From contig JAUJOA010000001.1 of NCBI GenBank assembly GCA_030447875.1, positions 62,001 to 126,000 on the forward strand: a stretch of DNA of 64,000 bases, written 5' to 3'. The notes under the pieces are model-generated. The model searched no databases. It was not told where the DNA came from and saw nothing but the letters and a program-made list of their open reading frames with translations. A program made the position numbers and the translations under genes. Each line of letters starts with the position of its first letter. Position 1 is the first letter of the stretch. This stretch comes from Thermoleophilaceae bacterium (lineage in GTDB: Bacteria; Actinomycetota; Thermoleophilia; Solirubrobacterales; Thermoleophilaceae). Shown one piece after another: positions 51,529-59,703 of the stretch.

Positions 51529-51819
51529 ATGATCGAGCGCGACCAGGTCCTGCACGTGGCTCGGCTCGGACGCCTCAAGCTCTCCGAAGAAGAGGTCGAG
51601 CGCATGGCGCTCGAGCTGTCGAGCGTGCTCGACCACATCGAGAAGATCGGCGAGCTCCAGCTCGACGGGGTCGAGCCGACATCACACGTGCTGCCCCTCG
51701 AGAACGTGCTGCGCGACGACGTGCCGCGAGCGAGCCTCCCGCGCGACCGAGCGCTCGCCGAGGCGCCGGAGCCGGCCGGCGGTGGCTTCGGAGTGCCGAG
51801 TCCCGGCGGCGAGGGCTGA
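51529..51819 (+). CDS. gatC: Asp/Glu-tRNA amidotransferase subunit C
   Basis: 96 aa. The family core VLHVARLGRLKLSEEEVERM, LSSVLDHIEKIGELQLDGVE and PTSHVLPLENVLRDDVP are all present, with a Gly-rich C-terminus. GatC holds GatA and GatB together. TAGAAT lies 7 nt before the ATG, so the gatCAB transcript probably begins here. Confidence 0.95.
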   Translation: MIERDQVLHVARLGRLKLSEEEVERMALELSSVLDHIEKIGELQLDGVEPTSHVLPLENVLRDDVPRASLPRDRALAEAPEPAGGGFGVPSPGGEG

Positions 51820-51822
51820 GCC

Positions 51823-53250
51823 GTGGCCGCCCGGGCGAGCGACGAGGCGTTGAGTCTCACCGCGGCGGCCGCCGTCGAGCGGATCGCCGCCGGCGAGCTT
51901 TCAGGCGCAGAGCTCTTCGACCTCTATCGGGAGCGCGCCGGAAACGAGGACCTCGGTGCGTTCCTGTGGCTCTCCGAGGCCGCGGCGGACGTGCCGGCCG
52001 ACGCGCCCCTCGGCGGCGTTCCGCTTGCGGTCAAGGACGTCTTCTGCGTGGAAGGCGTCCCGAGCACCGCGGGCTCGCGCATCCTCCACGGCTACCGTCC
52101 GCCGTACACCGCCACGGCGGTGGAGCGGCTGGCCGCGGCCGGTGCGCCGATGCTGGGCAAGACGAACATGGACGAGTTCGCCATGGGCTCCTCCAACGAG
52201 AACTCGGCCTACGGGCCGGTTGCGAACCCCTGGGATCGAGAGCGCGTGCCCGGGGGATCGTCGGGCGGCTCGGCCGCGGCCGTGGCCGCAGGCCTGGCGC
52301 CATGGGCGATCGGCACGGACACCGGCGGCTCGGTGCGCCAGCCGGCCTCCCTGTGCGGAATCGTCGGGCTCAAGCCCACCTACGGCGCCGTCTCGCGCTA
52401 CGGGATGATCGCCTTCGCCTCGTCGCTCGACCAGTGCGGCCCGCTCACCCGCGATGTCACCGACGCGGCACTCCTCTTCCGCCACATGGTCGGGTGCGAC
52501 CCCTGCGACTCCACGTCGCTCGACTACCCGGCAGAGGTGCCGTTGCCCACCGCGGAGCGGCTCGACGGCGTTCGTTTCGGCGCCCCGCCCGAGCTCACCG
52601 GCGAGGGGATCGAGCCGGGGGTGCTAGAGGTCTTCAACCGCGTGCGCACGACGATCGAGGAGCTCGGCGGTGAGGTCGAGGACATCGCACTCCCGCACAC
52701 GGCACACGGGCTTGCGGCCTATTACGTGCTCGCCCCGGCGGAGGCGAGCGCGAACCTGTCCCGCTACGACGGCGTGCGCTACGGGATGCGCGCCGGCGAC
52801 GGCGACCTGCTCTCGCTCTACGAGGAGACGCGCGCGGAAGGGTTCGGCGACGAGGTCAAGCGGCGCATCATGCTCGGCACCTACGCGCTCTCGTCCGGCT
52901 ACTACGAGGCCTACTACGGTCGCGCCCAGCGAGTGCGGACGAAGATCGCGGAGGACTTCCGCGCGGCGTTCGAGCGGGTGGATCTCGTCCTGACCCCGAC
53001 GTCGCCGAGCGTCGCCTTCAGGCTCGGGGAGCGGACATCCGACCCGCTATCCATGTACCTCTCCGACTATTGCGCCGTGCCGATGTCGCTGGCCGGCATT
53101 CCGGCGATCTCGATCCCCGGGGGACTGTCCGACGGCCTCCCGGTGGGCATCCAGCTGGCCGGTCCGGCCTTCAGCGAGCCGCGCATCCTCGACGCGGCGC
53201 ACGCGCTCGAGCGGGCCGTTGGGTTCACCGGGGAGCCCTGGCGTGCCTGA
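51823..53250 (+). CDS. gatA: Asp/Glu-tRNA amidotransferase subunit A
   Basis: 475 aa amidase-signature enzyme. The catalytic triad is Lys71 (LAVKDVF), Ser146 (GGSSGGSAAA) and Ser170 (TDTGGSVRQPA), with the spacing of known GatA. It releases ammonia from glutamine, which GatB uses on Glu-tRNA-Gln or Asp-tRNA-Asn. The GTG is 3 nt after gatC, and it overlaps gatB by 8 nt. Confidence 0.97.
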   Translation: MAARASDEALSLTAAAAVERIAAGELSGAELFDLYRERAGNEDLGAFLWLSEAAADVPADAPLGGVPLAVKDVFCVEGVPSTAGSRILHGYRPPYTATAVERLAAAGAPMLGKTNMDEFAMGSSNENSAYGPVANPWDRERVPGGSSGGSAAAVAAGLAPWAIGTDTGGSVRQPASLCGIVGLKPTYGAVSRYGMIAFASSLDQCGPLTRDVTDAALLFRHMVGCDPCDSTSLDYPAEVPLPTAERLDGVRFGAPPELTGEGIEPGVLEVFNRVRTTIEELGGEVEDIALPHTAHGLAAYYVLAPAEASANLSRYDGVRYGMRAGDGDLLSLYEETRAEGFGDEVKRRIMLGTYALSSGYYEAYYGRAQRVRTKIAEDFRAAFERVDLVLTPTSPSVAFRLGERTSDPLSMYLSDYCAVPMSLAGIPAISIPGGLSDGLPVGIQLAGPAFSEPRILDAAHALERAVGFTGEPWRA

Positions 53251-54709
53251 GCCGGTCGCCGACCGCCCCTACGAGCCCGTCATCGGGCTCGAGATCCACG
53301 TGCAGCTCGCGACCCGGACGAAGATGTTCTGTGGCTGTGCCCTGTCGTTCGGAGAGGAGCCGAACACGCGAACCTGTCCCGTCTGCCTGGGGCATCCCGG
53401 CGTGCTTCCGACGGTCAACGCCCAGGCCGTCCACTTCGCCCTGATGATCGGGCTGGCGCTCGGCTGTGAGATCGCCCCGCGCTCTCTCTTTCACCGGAAG
53501 AACTACTTCTATCCCGATCTGCCCAAGGGGTACCAGATCTCCCAGTACGACGTTCCGCTCGCCCGAAACGGCGCGCTCGGCGACGTGCGCATCCATCGCG
53601 TGCATCTGGAGGAGGACGCCGCGAAGCTGGTCCACGCGGGCGCGTCCGGGCGAATCCACGGCGCGGCCGGGTCCGTGGTCGACTTCAACCGCGGCGGCAC
53701 GCCGCTCGTGGAGATCGTCACCGAGCCCGACCTCCGTTCGGCCGCCGAGGCGAGCGAGTGGCTGCGGCTCCTCCGCGCGACGCTGCGGCGGATGGGGGTC
53801 TCCGACGTGAACATGGAGGAGGGGTCGCTGCGATGTGACGCCAACGTGTCCATCCGGCCAGCCGGGGAGGCGACGCTCGGCACGAAGGCGGAGTTGAAGA
53901 ATATGAACTCGTTCCGCTTCCTCCAGCGCGGAATCGACGCCGAGATCGCGCGCCAGGAGCAGGTCGTCAGAGGCGGGGGCACGGTGACGCAGGAGACGCT
54001 CCACTTCGACCCGGTCACGGGCGACATAAGCTCGCTGCGCTCGAAGGAGGAGGCACACGACTACCGCTACTTCCCGGAGCCGGACCTCGTTCCGCTGGCG
54101 CCGACCGAGGCGATGCTCTCGCGGGCCGACGACGCGCTCCCCGAGCTGCCTGCCGCCCGCGCCGAGCGCCTTGAGCGCGACCTGGAGCTCGCGCCCGAAA
54201 CCGCCCGGCTGCTCGCGTTCCGCGGCGAGCTCGGAGACTTCTTCGAGGCGGCCGTGGCGGCGGCGAACGGTGGTGGGGACGGTGCCGTTGCGGGGCCGCG
54301 GGCGCTCGCGAGCTGGGTGACGGTCGAGCTGGTGCCGCGGCTGGGTGACACGGAGCCGACCGAGTCGCCCGTCACGCCCGAGGCACTGGCGAAGCTCGCC
54401 GGCATGGTCTCGGCCAAGGCCGTCTCACAGTCGGCGGCGAAGCAGGTGCTCGACGTCATGGCGATCGACGGTGGCGACCCCGAGGCGCTGATCGTCGAGC
54501 GCGGCCTCGGCATGGCCGCCGCCGATGAGCTCGGCGCGATAGTCGACGGGGCGATCGAGCAGAACGCCGCCGCGGTCGAGCAGATAAGGAGCGGCAACGA
54601 GAAGGCGATCGGCGCGATCGTCGGGGCGGTGATGCGGGAGACGAAGGGACGGGCGGATGGGGGGGAGGTTCAGCGGATGATCAGGCAACGGTTGACAGTT
54701 GACGGTTGA
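53243..54709 (+). CDS. gatB: Asp/Glu-tRNA amidotransferase subunit B
   Basis: 488 aa from the GTG at 53243, overlapping gatA. Signatures are YEPVIGLEIHVQLATRTKMF, the Cys pairs FCGCALSFG and RTCPVCLGHPG (zinc site), FHRKNYFYPDLPKGYQISQY, MEEGSLRCDANVS and TKAELKNMNSFRFL, with the C-terminal YqeY-like tRNA-binding domain. The last five residues (LTVDG) and the stop are encoded inside a heptamer repeat array, so the normal C-terminus may have been altered slightly. Confidence 0.97.
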   Translation: MPEPVADRPYEPVIGLEIHVQLATRTKMFCGCALSFGEEPNTRTCPVCLGHPGVLPTVNAQAVHFALMIGLALGCEIAPRSLFHRKNYFYPDLPKGYQISQYDVPLARNGALGDVRIHRVHLEEDAAKLVHAGASGRIHGAAGSVVDFNRGGTPLVEIVTEPDLRSAAEASEWLRLLRATLRRMGVSDVNMEEGSLRCDANVSIRPAGEATLGTKAELKNMNSFRFLQRGIDAEIARQEQVVRGGGTVTQETLHFDPVTGDISSLRSKEEAHDYRYFPEPDLVPLAPTEAMLSRADDALPELPAARAERLERDLELAPETARLLAFRGELGDFFEAAVAAANGGGDGAVAGPRALASWVTVELVPRLGDTEPTESPVTPEALAKLAGMVSAKAVSQSAAKQVLDVMAIDGGDPEALIVERGLGMAAADELGAIVDGAIEQNAAAVEQIRSGNEKAIGAIVGAVMRETKGRADGGEVQRMIRQRLTVDG

Positions 54710-54779
54710 CAGTTACAGCGACAGCGCCGCCCTGGGCGGCTGGCCCAGCCCCTGAACTGTCAGCTGTGAACTGTCAACC
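54690..54779. repeat. Heptamer repeats and large inverted repeat after gatB
   Basis: Tandem gttgaca-type heptamers (54691-54711) run over the gatB stop. The segment at 54704-54719 is nearly the reverse complement of 54763-54779. Between them lie the small stems gccgcc-ctg-ggcggc and ctgggc/gcccag. The heptamer is the complement of the AACTGTC unit found before ilvN. It would form a strong cruciform or 3' hairpin and may act as terminator for gatCAB. Confidence 0.75.
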
Positions 54780-54827
54780 CACTCACGCGTAACATCCGTG
54801 CACCGGCGTCTCGAGAGGAGAGAACAG

Positions 54828-55052
54828 ATGTCACGACTGATTCGTATGGACGCTTCCGGCCACTCGACGCTCGCCGAGTGGACCGTCGAGGACCAGGCAG
54901 GCTACGAGCGGGCCGTCGAGCACTTTCGTCGAGAGCTCGGCGCCGGCTACATCGCGGTGGTGGACGAGGGGGAGGGTCGGGCGACCCAGGTCACGCAGCT
55001 GCCGGCCGACGCCGGGCTCGTGCTAATGCGCCGCCCGATCGCCGGAGGGTAG
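54828..55052 (+). CDS. Conserved-looking small protein, unknown function
   Basis: 74 aa from the ATG at 54828, preferred because gagaggagag lies upstream. It has a mixed alpha-beta sequence (MSRLIRMDASGHSTLAEWTV, YERAVEHFRRELGAGYIAVV, ATQVTQLPADAGLVLMRRPI). The end pattern is compact, like a small ferredoxin-like or ubiquitin-like fold, but I do not recognise a family. It lies 4 nt before another unknown gene, likely co-expressed. Confidence 0.65.
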   Translation: MSRLIRMDASGHSTLAEWTVEDQAGYERAVEHFRRELGAGYIAVVDEGEGRATQVTQLPADAGLVLMRRPIAGG

Positions 55053-55056
55053 TTTC

Positions 55057-55737
55057 GTGGCCACCGTCCGGCTGCCTCCGGGAGCGGCCGCGGCGAGCGC
55101 GGCGCCCGCTCTACCGGAGCTGGCATCGGTTCCGTGGCGCAGCCGCGTCAGCGCGCACTCGCTTCGCCGCTGGGGTCAGGCCTGGACGCTGTGGACGGTG
55201 GCGAGCACCCTGCCCTTCGCCGCGGCGGGCGCGCTCCTCGTGGCGCTCGAGCCGCTGTCGGCTCCCGTCGCCGTGGCCTGCCTCGTCCATGCGTGGATCA
55301 TTCCGGAGCTCTACGCCTTCAGGGGCACGAACGTGGTCCGGCCGAAGGGCCCGCGACATGAGCGCACCGAGCCGGTCGCCCAGGGTTTGCTCGGTGATCT
55401 GCTCGGCCATGAAGCGCGCGAGCTCCAGCGCGGAACCGGCCTCGCCATCGAGCGTGGGGAGCTCGGTGTATGGCTGGTCGCCGAGGCCGGCGCCCTTCTG
55501 GTGGCGCCGGGCGGCCGGCGCGTCCACTGCTACTGCGTCCGCGCGACCGAGGTGCGCCTACCGCCCTCCGACCGCGTAGCGCATCTCCTGCTCGCGCTGC
55601 GCACCGACGAGGGCGGCTTCGCGACCGTGGCCAATCACGCCTTCGCCGGTGCGCCGTGGCGCATCCGTCGCCGCATGCCGAAGGAGATGCGCCCGGCGCT
55701 CACGGCGGCGCGCGCGGCGGCGCGGGCGCGCGGCTGA
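55057..55737 (+). CDS. Membrane-associated hypothetical protein
   Basis: 226 aa. A Pro/Ala-rich N-terminus is followed by two hydrophobic segments (WTLWTVASTLPFAAAGALLV and VAVACLVHAWIIPELYAF). A soluble C-terminal domain (about 110-226) includes QGLLGDLLGHEARELQRGTG, LGVWLVAEAGALLVAPGGRR and VHCYCVRATEVRLPPSDRVA. No known family. It forms a two-gene unit with the upstream 74-aa protein; GTG start. Confidence 0.65.
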   Translation: MATVRLPPGAAAASAAPALPELASVPWRSRVSAHSLRRWGQAWTLWTVASTLPFAAAGALLVALEPLSAPVAVACLVHAWIIPELYAFRGTNVVRPKGPRHERTEPVAQGLLGDLLGHEARELQRGTGLAIERGELGVWLVAEAGALLVAPGGRRVHCYCVRATEVRLPPSDRVAHLLLALRTDEGGFATVANHAFAGAPWRIRRRMPKEMRPALTAARAAARARG

Positions 55738-55764
55738 CACCTCCGTGATACACAGCGGGCCACT

Positions 55765-57106
55765 GTGGCCTGGGACATCGTCATCGCCGGTGGCGGGTTC
55801 GGCGGCTTCTACGCCGCGCGGCGGCTCGAGCGGGTCCTGCCGCACCAGAGCGCTCGCGTCCGGCTCGTCACCGCGGAGAACTTCCTGCTGTATACCCCGC
55901 TTCTGCCGGGAGCCGCCGCCGGCACGCTCGAGCCGAGGCACGTCGTGGTGCCGATTCGCGAGGAGCTCAGCCGCACGGACATCATCCTTGGAAGGGTCAC
56001 CGGCGCCGATCCGGCCCTGTCGCAGGTCAGCCTGACGACGATCGACGGGCGCGAGGAGGCGCTCCGATACGACCAGTTGATCGTCGCGTTCGGCTCGGTA
56101 TCGCGGGGTCCTGCTCGTGCCGGGGCCTGCTCGGCACGGCCCGGGTTCAAGACGATCGCCGATGCCATCGCGCTGCGCAACCGGGCGCCGGTCAATCTGG
56201 AGATCGCCGAATCGCTCGATGACCGCGACCAGCGCCGCGAGTACCTGACGTTCGTGTTCGTGGGAGCAGGCTACGCGGGCCTCGAGGGCATCGCCGAGCT
56301 CCAGGACTACGTGGCCGACGTGATCGACCGCTATCCGCGCCGCCGGCTCGACGGCACCTGCTGGATCCTCGTCGAGGCGCTCGACCGGGTGATGCCGGAG
56401 ATCGCCCCCAGCCTGGCCGACTTCGCCACGCGCGAGCTCCGCGCGCGCGGGAACTGAGATCCGACCGGGACCCGGCTCGATGCGATCGACGAAGCATCGG
56501 CCAGGCTCGACGGGCGAGACGATCCCTACCCGGACCGTCTGCTGGACGGCGGGGGTCAAGCCGCCGGGCGTGGTGCGCGAGCTTGGATTGAAGCTGGACG
56601 ACCACCAGCGCATCGATGTCGACGAGACGACGCTGGCAGCGGGTCAGGACAACGTCCGCGATCGGACGCCGCGGCGGTGCCCGATCCGCAAAGGGGGGCG
56701 CCGAGCCGTGCCCACCGACCGCGCAGCACGCGATGCGCCAGGGCCGTCGTGGCCGCCGACAACGTGGCCGGCGACGCTCGCCGGCGGGCGGTTGCGGCGG
56801 TTCCGATACAAGACCCTCGGCGTCTTCGTGGATATGGCCGCCACAAGGCGGTGGCGATGATGTTTGGCGTCAAGCTACGCGGCTTCACCCGGCTTGCGGC
56901 GCGCACCTACCACCTCCTAATGATGCCGGGCAGCGAGCGGTGCTGGCTGATGACCGATTGGACGGTCGGCCTTTCTTCGGGCGCGGCTCTCGCGGAAGCC
57001 TGGTCAGCTTGGCCATCCGGCCTCGCTGGAGGGCTATCTCGAGACGCCGAGCCCCCGGATCGATCAGACCGAGCTGCCGGACGACTCGCCTGCAGACTCG
57101 GGCCGC
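55765..57106 (+). pseudogene. ndh: NADH dehydrogenase type II broken by many frameshifts
   Basis: The first 230 residues (to a stop at 56457) are a good NDH-2: FAD motif VIAGGGFGGFYAARRLERVL, YTPLLPGAAAGTLEPRHVVV, and the NADH motif FVFVGAGYAGLEGIAEL. The remainder is recognisable but scattered over three frames: PTRTVCWTAGVKPPGVVREL, RFRYKTLGVFVDM, GRHKAVAMMFGVKLRGFT and ARTYHLLMMPG, SLEGYLETPSP. At least five indels separate these pieces. NDH-2 passes electrons from NADH to menaquinone without pumping protons. As written, the gene cannot make a full enzyme. Confidence 0.85.
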
Positions 57107-58063
57107 GTGTCGACCGTCGGTCTTCTCGTTTCGCGAAGGCACGGCCGCGACCTCGCGGCCACCTTCGACCTATCCGAGCGCGCGCGACCTACGACGTTGC
57201 GGCCCGCCACGCGATCGTGCTCCTCCGGAAGAGAGCCGAGCGACCGGGACCGGGCGCCAACTGGCTTCGCCAGCGCGCGGCCTGATCGAGTTCATGGCCG
57301 CTCAGCCCGACGGGCAGTACTACATCTGCGAGGACGCCGAGGGCCCGTCGGGTACGCCCGCACCGTGCGCTTCGGCGGGATGGAGGAGCTCACGGAGCTG
57401 ATGATCGGCCCGAGCACCAGGCCGGCGGAATCGGTCGTGCGCTCCTCGAGCGCTGCTGGCCGGGGATCCCACGCCGGAGCTGGCCCGCATAGTCATCGCC
57501 GCCGGGGCGCCCGCCGATCTCAGCCTCTACACCGACTTCGGCGTCATGCCGATCACCGGGCACTGGCACCTTCGCCAGCGGACCGAGACCTACCTCGAGG
57601 CGCGATCGAACGAGCCGGACGCCATGGACGCCGCATCCGTCCATGTGCTCAAAGCGGATCGGGCGGTGGCCGAGTGGAAGCGCTCGAGCCGGCGGCCATC
57701 GGGCACCAGCGACCGCGGCTCCACGAGTTCTTCGGGCGCGACCGAACTTGCCTGGCGAGGCTCGACGAGGAGAGCGAGGCTGGCCACCGAAGCTCTGCTG
57801 GGTGAGCGGCGAGGCGGAGATCGGGCCGGCCGTGGGCGCGTGGCCTAAGGACCTCGTGCCGGTTATGCTCGCGGCGCTCGACCGCGTGGCGAAAGCGCAG
57901 GAGCCGGAGTTCCTGAGCGTCTTCTCGACGACGATCAGCTGGTGGCTCCTCCGGCGCCTCCGCGGGCTGGCTTCATGTCCACTGGCCGAGTTGGGTGCTG
58001 TGCAGCGTTCCGCTCCCCGGTCTCGATCGCTACGCACCCACACGACCGCCGCACCTTCTCTAG
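57107..58063 (+). pseudogene. GNAT-family acetyltransferase broken by frameshifts
   Basis: Pieces of one long GNAT protein are spread over three frames: RHGRDLAATFDLSERA, LIEFMAAQPDGQYYICEDAE, YARTVRFGGMEELTELMIGP, then GGIGRALLERCWP for acetyl-CoA binding. These are followed by ADLSLYTDFGVMPITGHWHL, RLHEFFGRDRTCLARLDEES, CWVSGEAEIGPAVGAWPKDL and LSVFSTTISWWLLRRLRG, ending PTRPPHLL at the stop at 58063. I count at least four frame changes. The intact protein would be about 310 aa. The substrate is unknown. Confidence 0.7.
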
Positions 58064-58122
58064 CCCGGCTCCCCTGGAGACGGAGCACTCCCGACGGGGA
58101 GGACCGCTAGCCTCGCGGCTTC

Positions 58123-59025
58123 ATGGCGAGCGGGTTCCGACCAGCCGGTGTCCTGGTGCCCCTGGTGACGCCGTTCGATGAGGAGGGAAAGCTCGACCTC
58201 GGCGCCCTCGAGTCCCTAGCAGAAGAGGTTCTCCGCGAAGGCGTCCGGGGTGTCGTGGCGCTCGCGACCACTGGTGAGCCGACTTCACTCCAGGAGGCCG
58301 AGCGCGAAGCGGTCCTGGCAACGTGCGCGCGCGTCTGCGGCGAGCAGGACGCGGTCCTGGTCGTCGGGGCAGGCACGAACGACACGCGCACGACGATCGC
58401 CAGGCACGAGGCGCTCGCCGCCGTCCCCGAAGTGCGCGCATCGCTTGCTGTCGTCCCGTACTACGTCCGGCCTTCTGAGCGGGCGATCGTGCGCCACTTC
58501 GAAGTCGTCGCGGAGCGCTCCCCCGTGCCGCTTCTGGTCTACAACATCCCCTACCGGACGGGGCGAGGGCTCGGTGCGGACGCGCTGCTGGAGCTGTCGG
58601 AGATCGACAACGTAGCGGGAGTCAAGCAAGCGGTCGGCGGCATCGACGCCGACACGTTGACCCTGCTCGCCAGGGCCGCCAACCGCTTCGCCGTGCTGGG
58701 AGGCGATGACCCGTTTCTGTTCCCACTCGTGCTGATGGGTGGCGCCGGTGCTATCGCCGCCTCCTCGCACTTGTGCACCCGCCGCTTCGTCGAGATGATC
58801 GAATGCGGGCTGCGGGGTTGGCTCGACGAAGGCCGTCTCCATGCCGAGGCCCTGTTGCCCCTAGTGCAGGCGCTCTTCGCCGAGCCTAGCCCCGCGGTCA
58901 TCAAGGCAGCGCTACACGCCGAAGGTCGGATTGCAACGCCGCAGGTGCGCATGCCGCTTGCGAACGCTTCCGCGGCGGCCGCGGAGCGTGCGCGACAAGC
59001 AGTTGTGGAGGCTTGCACCCCGTAG
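58123..59025 (+). CDS. dapA: 4-hydroxy-tetrahydrodipicolinate synthase
   Basis: 300 aa TIM-barrel class I aldolase. The Schiff-base lysine is Lys168 (GVKQAVGG), with Tyr140 and Arg145 in YNIPYRTG and Thr49-Thr50-Gly-Glu in the pyruvate site. These match DapA, which makes the first dedicated precursor of lysine and diaminopimelate. Other DapA-like lyases share these residues, so the substrate is likely rather than proven. TAGCCT lies 9 nt before the ATG. Confidence 0.88.
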   Translation: MASGFRPAGVLVPLVTPFDEEGKLDLGALESLAEEVLREGVRGVVALATTGEPTSLQEAEREAVLATCARVCGEQDAVLVVGAGTNDTRTTIARHEALAAVPEVRASLAVVPYYVRPSERAIVRHFEVVAERSPVPLLVYNIPYRTGRGLGADALLELSEIDNVAGVKQAVGGIDADTLTLLARAANRFAVLGGDDPFLFPLVLMGGAGAIAASSHLCTRRFVEMIECGLRGWLDEGRLHAEALLPLVQALFAEPSPAVIKAALHAEGRIATPQVRMPLANASAAAAERARQAVVEACTP

Positions 59026-59134
59026 TCGCCGGGAGGAGGCGAAGGTGCTCCCTTGCAGGGGCGTGTAGCGAGGGCGAAGCCCGAGCGAGCCCCGGAAAGA
59101 GAAGCACCGGAACTCCCTCTGCGACACTAAGGGC

Positions 59135-59305
59135 GTGGGCCAAGCCGCACGAAACCTCGGCAAGAAGGCCCTGGCCATCGCCGTCCTGCTCGCGGCCGCC
59201 TTCGTCATATTCAAGTTCGTCGTCGGCGTGATCGCGTCGGTCGCGTGGCTGATCGTCGCCGTGATCGCGGTGCTCGCGATCGTCTGGGCGGTCCGGACCC
59301 TGTAG
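59135..59305 (+). CDS. Tiny membrane protein, hypothetical
   Basis: 56 aa (GTG at 59135, stop 59303-59305). A short basic N-terminus (GQAARNLGKK) precedes two packed hydrophobic helices (ALAIAVLLAAAFVIFKFVVG and VIASVAWLIVAVIAVLAIVW). It lies 9 nt before the zinc-ribbon membrane protein, suggesting a two-gene unit. No family recognised. Confidence 0.55.
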   Translation: MGQAARNLGKKALAIAVLLAAAFVIFKFVVGVIASVAWLIVAVIAVLAIVWAVRTL

Positions 59306-59314
59306 GGACCCAGC

Positions 59315-59599
59315 GTGGAGCTCCTGGTGATCCTCTTCTTCTTCGGGCTCTCCGCGGGCGTGATCGGCAAGATCAAGGGAAGCTCCTTCTTCCTGTGGTT
59401 TCTCATCGGCTTCTGCGTGCCCCTGTTCGGCACGATCGCAGCGATCGTCTACCGCTTCGAGCACGCCGAGCCGCAGCGCCGGTGTGAGCAGTGCGGCCGC
59501 GTCGTGAAGCTGCACGAGCAGGTGTGCATGACCTGCGGCCGGGACCTCGACTATCCGGACGCACCCGTCCCGGCCGGCACCGCAGGACACTTGAGCTGA
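59315..59599 (+). CDS. Membrane protein with C-terminal zinc ribbon
   Basis: 94 aa. Two transmembrane helices (LLVILFFFGLSAGVIGKI; FFLWFLIGFCVPLFGTIAAI) are followed by a CxxC-x13-CxxC zinc ribbon (RRCEQCGRVVKLHEQVCMTCG). A cytoplasmic ribbon on a membrane anchor is common in small accessory proteins; the role is unknown. GTG start. Confidence 0.72.
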   Translation: MELLVILFFFGLSAGVIGKIKGSSFFLWFLIGFCVPLFGTIAAIVYRFEHAEPQRRCEQCGRVVKLHEQVCMTCGRDLDYPDAPVPAGTAGHLS

Positions 59600-59651
59600 G
59601 CCGTCGCAGCCCGCTCGGGGGGCGGAAAAACCGCTGGTAGACTGGCCGTCC

Positions 59652-59673
59652 GGCGGCCCGCTAGCGGGCCGCC
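59652..59673. promoter_or_regulatory. Perfect 22-bp palindrome in the ilvB leader
   Basis: A 10-bp GC-only arm (ggcggcccgc) and its complement are separated by TA, 31 bp before the ilvB start. It would form a very stable mRNA hairpin or serve as a dimer-binding operator. No T tract follows, so it is not an ordinary terminator, and I see no Ile/Val/Leu-rich leader peptide. Confidence 0.6.
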
Positions 59674-59703
59674 CCTTCGACGGTCCCCGAACGAGAGCAG
59701 CGC

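Noticed and set aside
54690-54780. CRISPR-like array after gatB
   Set aside because: Units are 7 bp with no spacers, and no cas genes are present. It is a tandem and inverted repeat.
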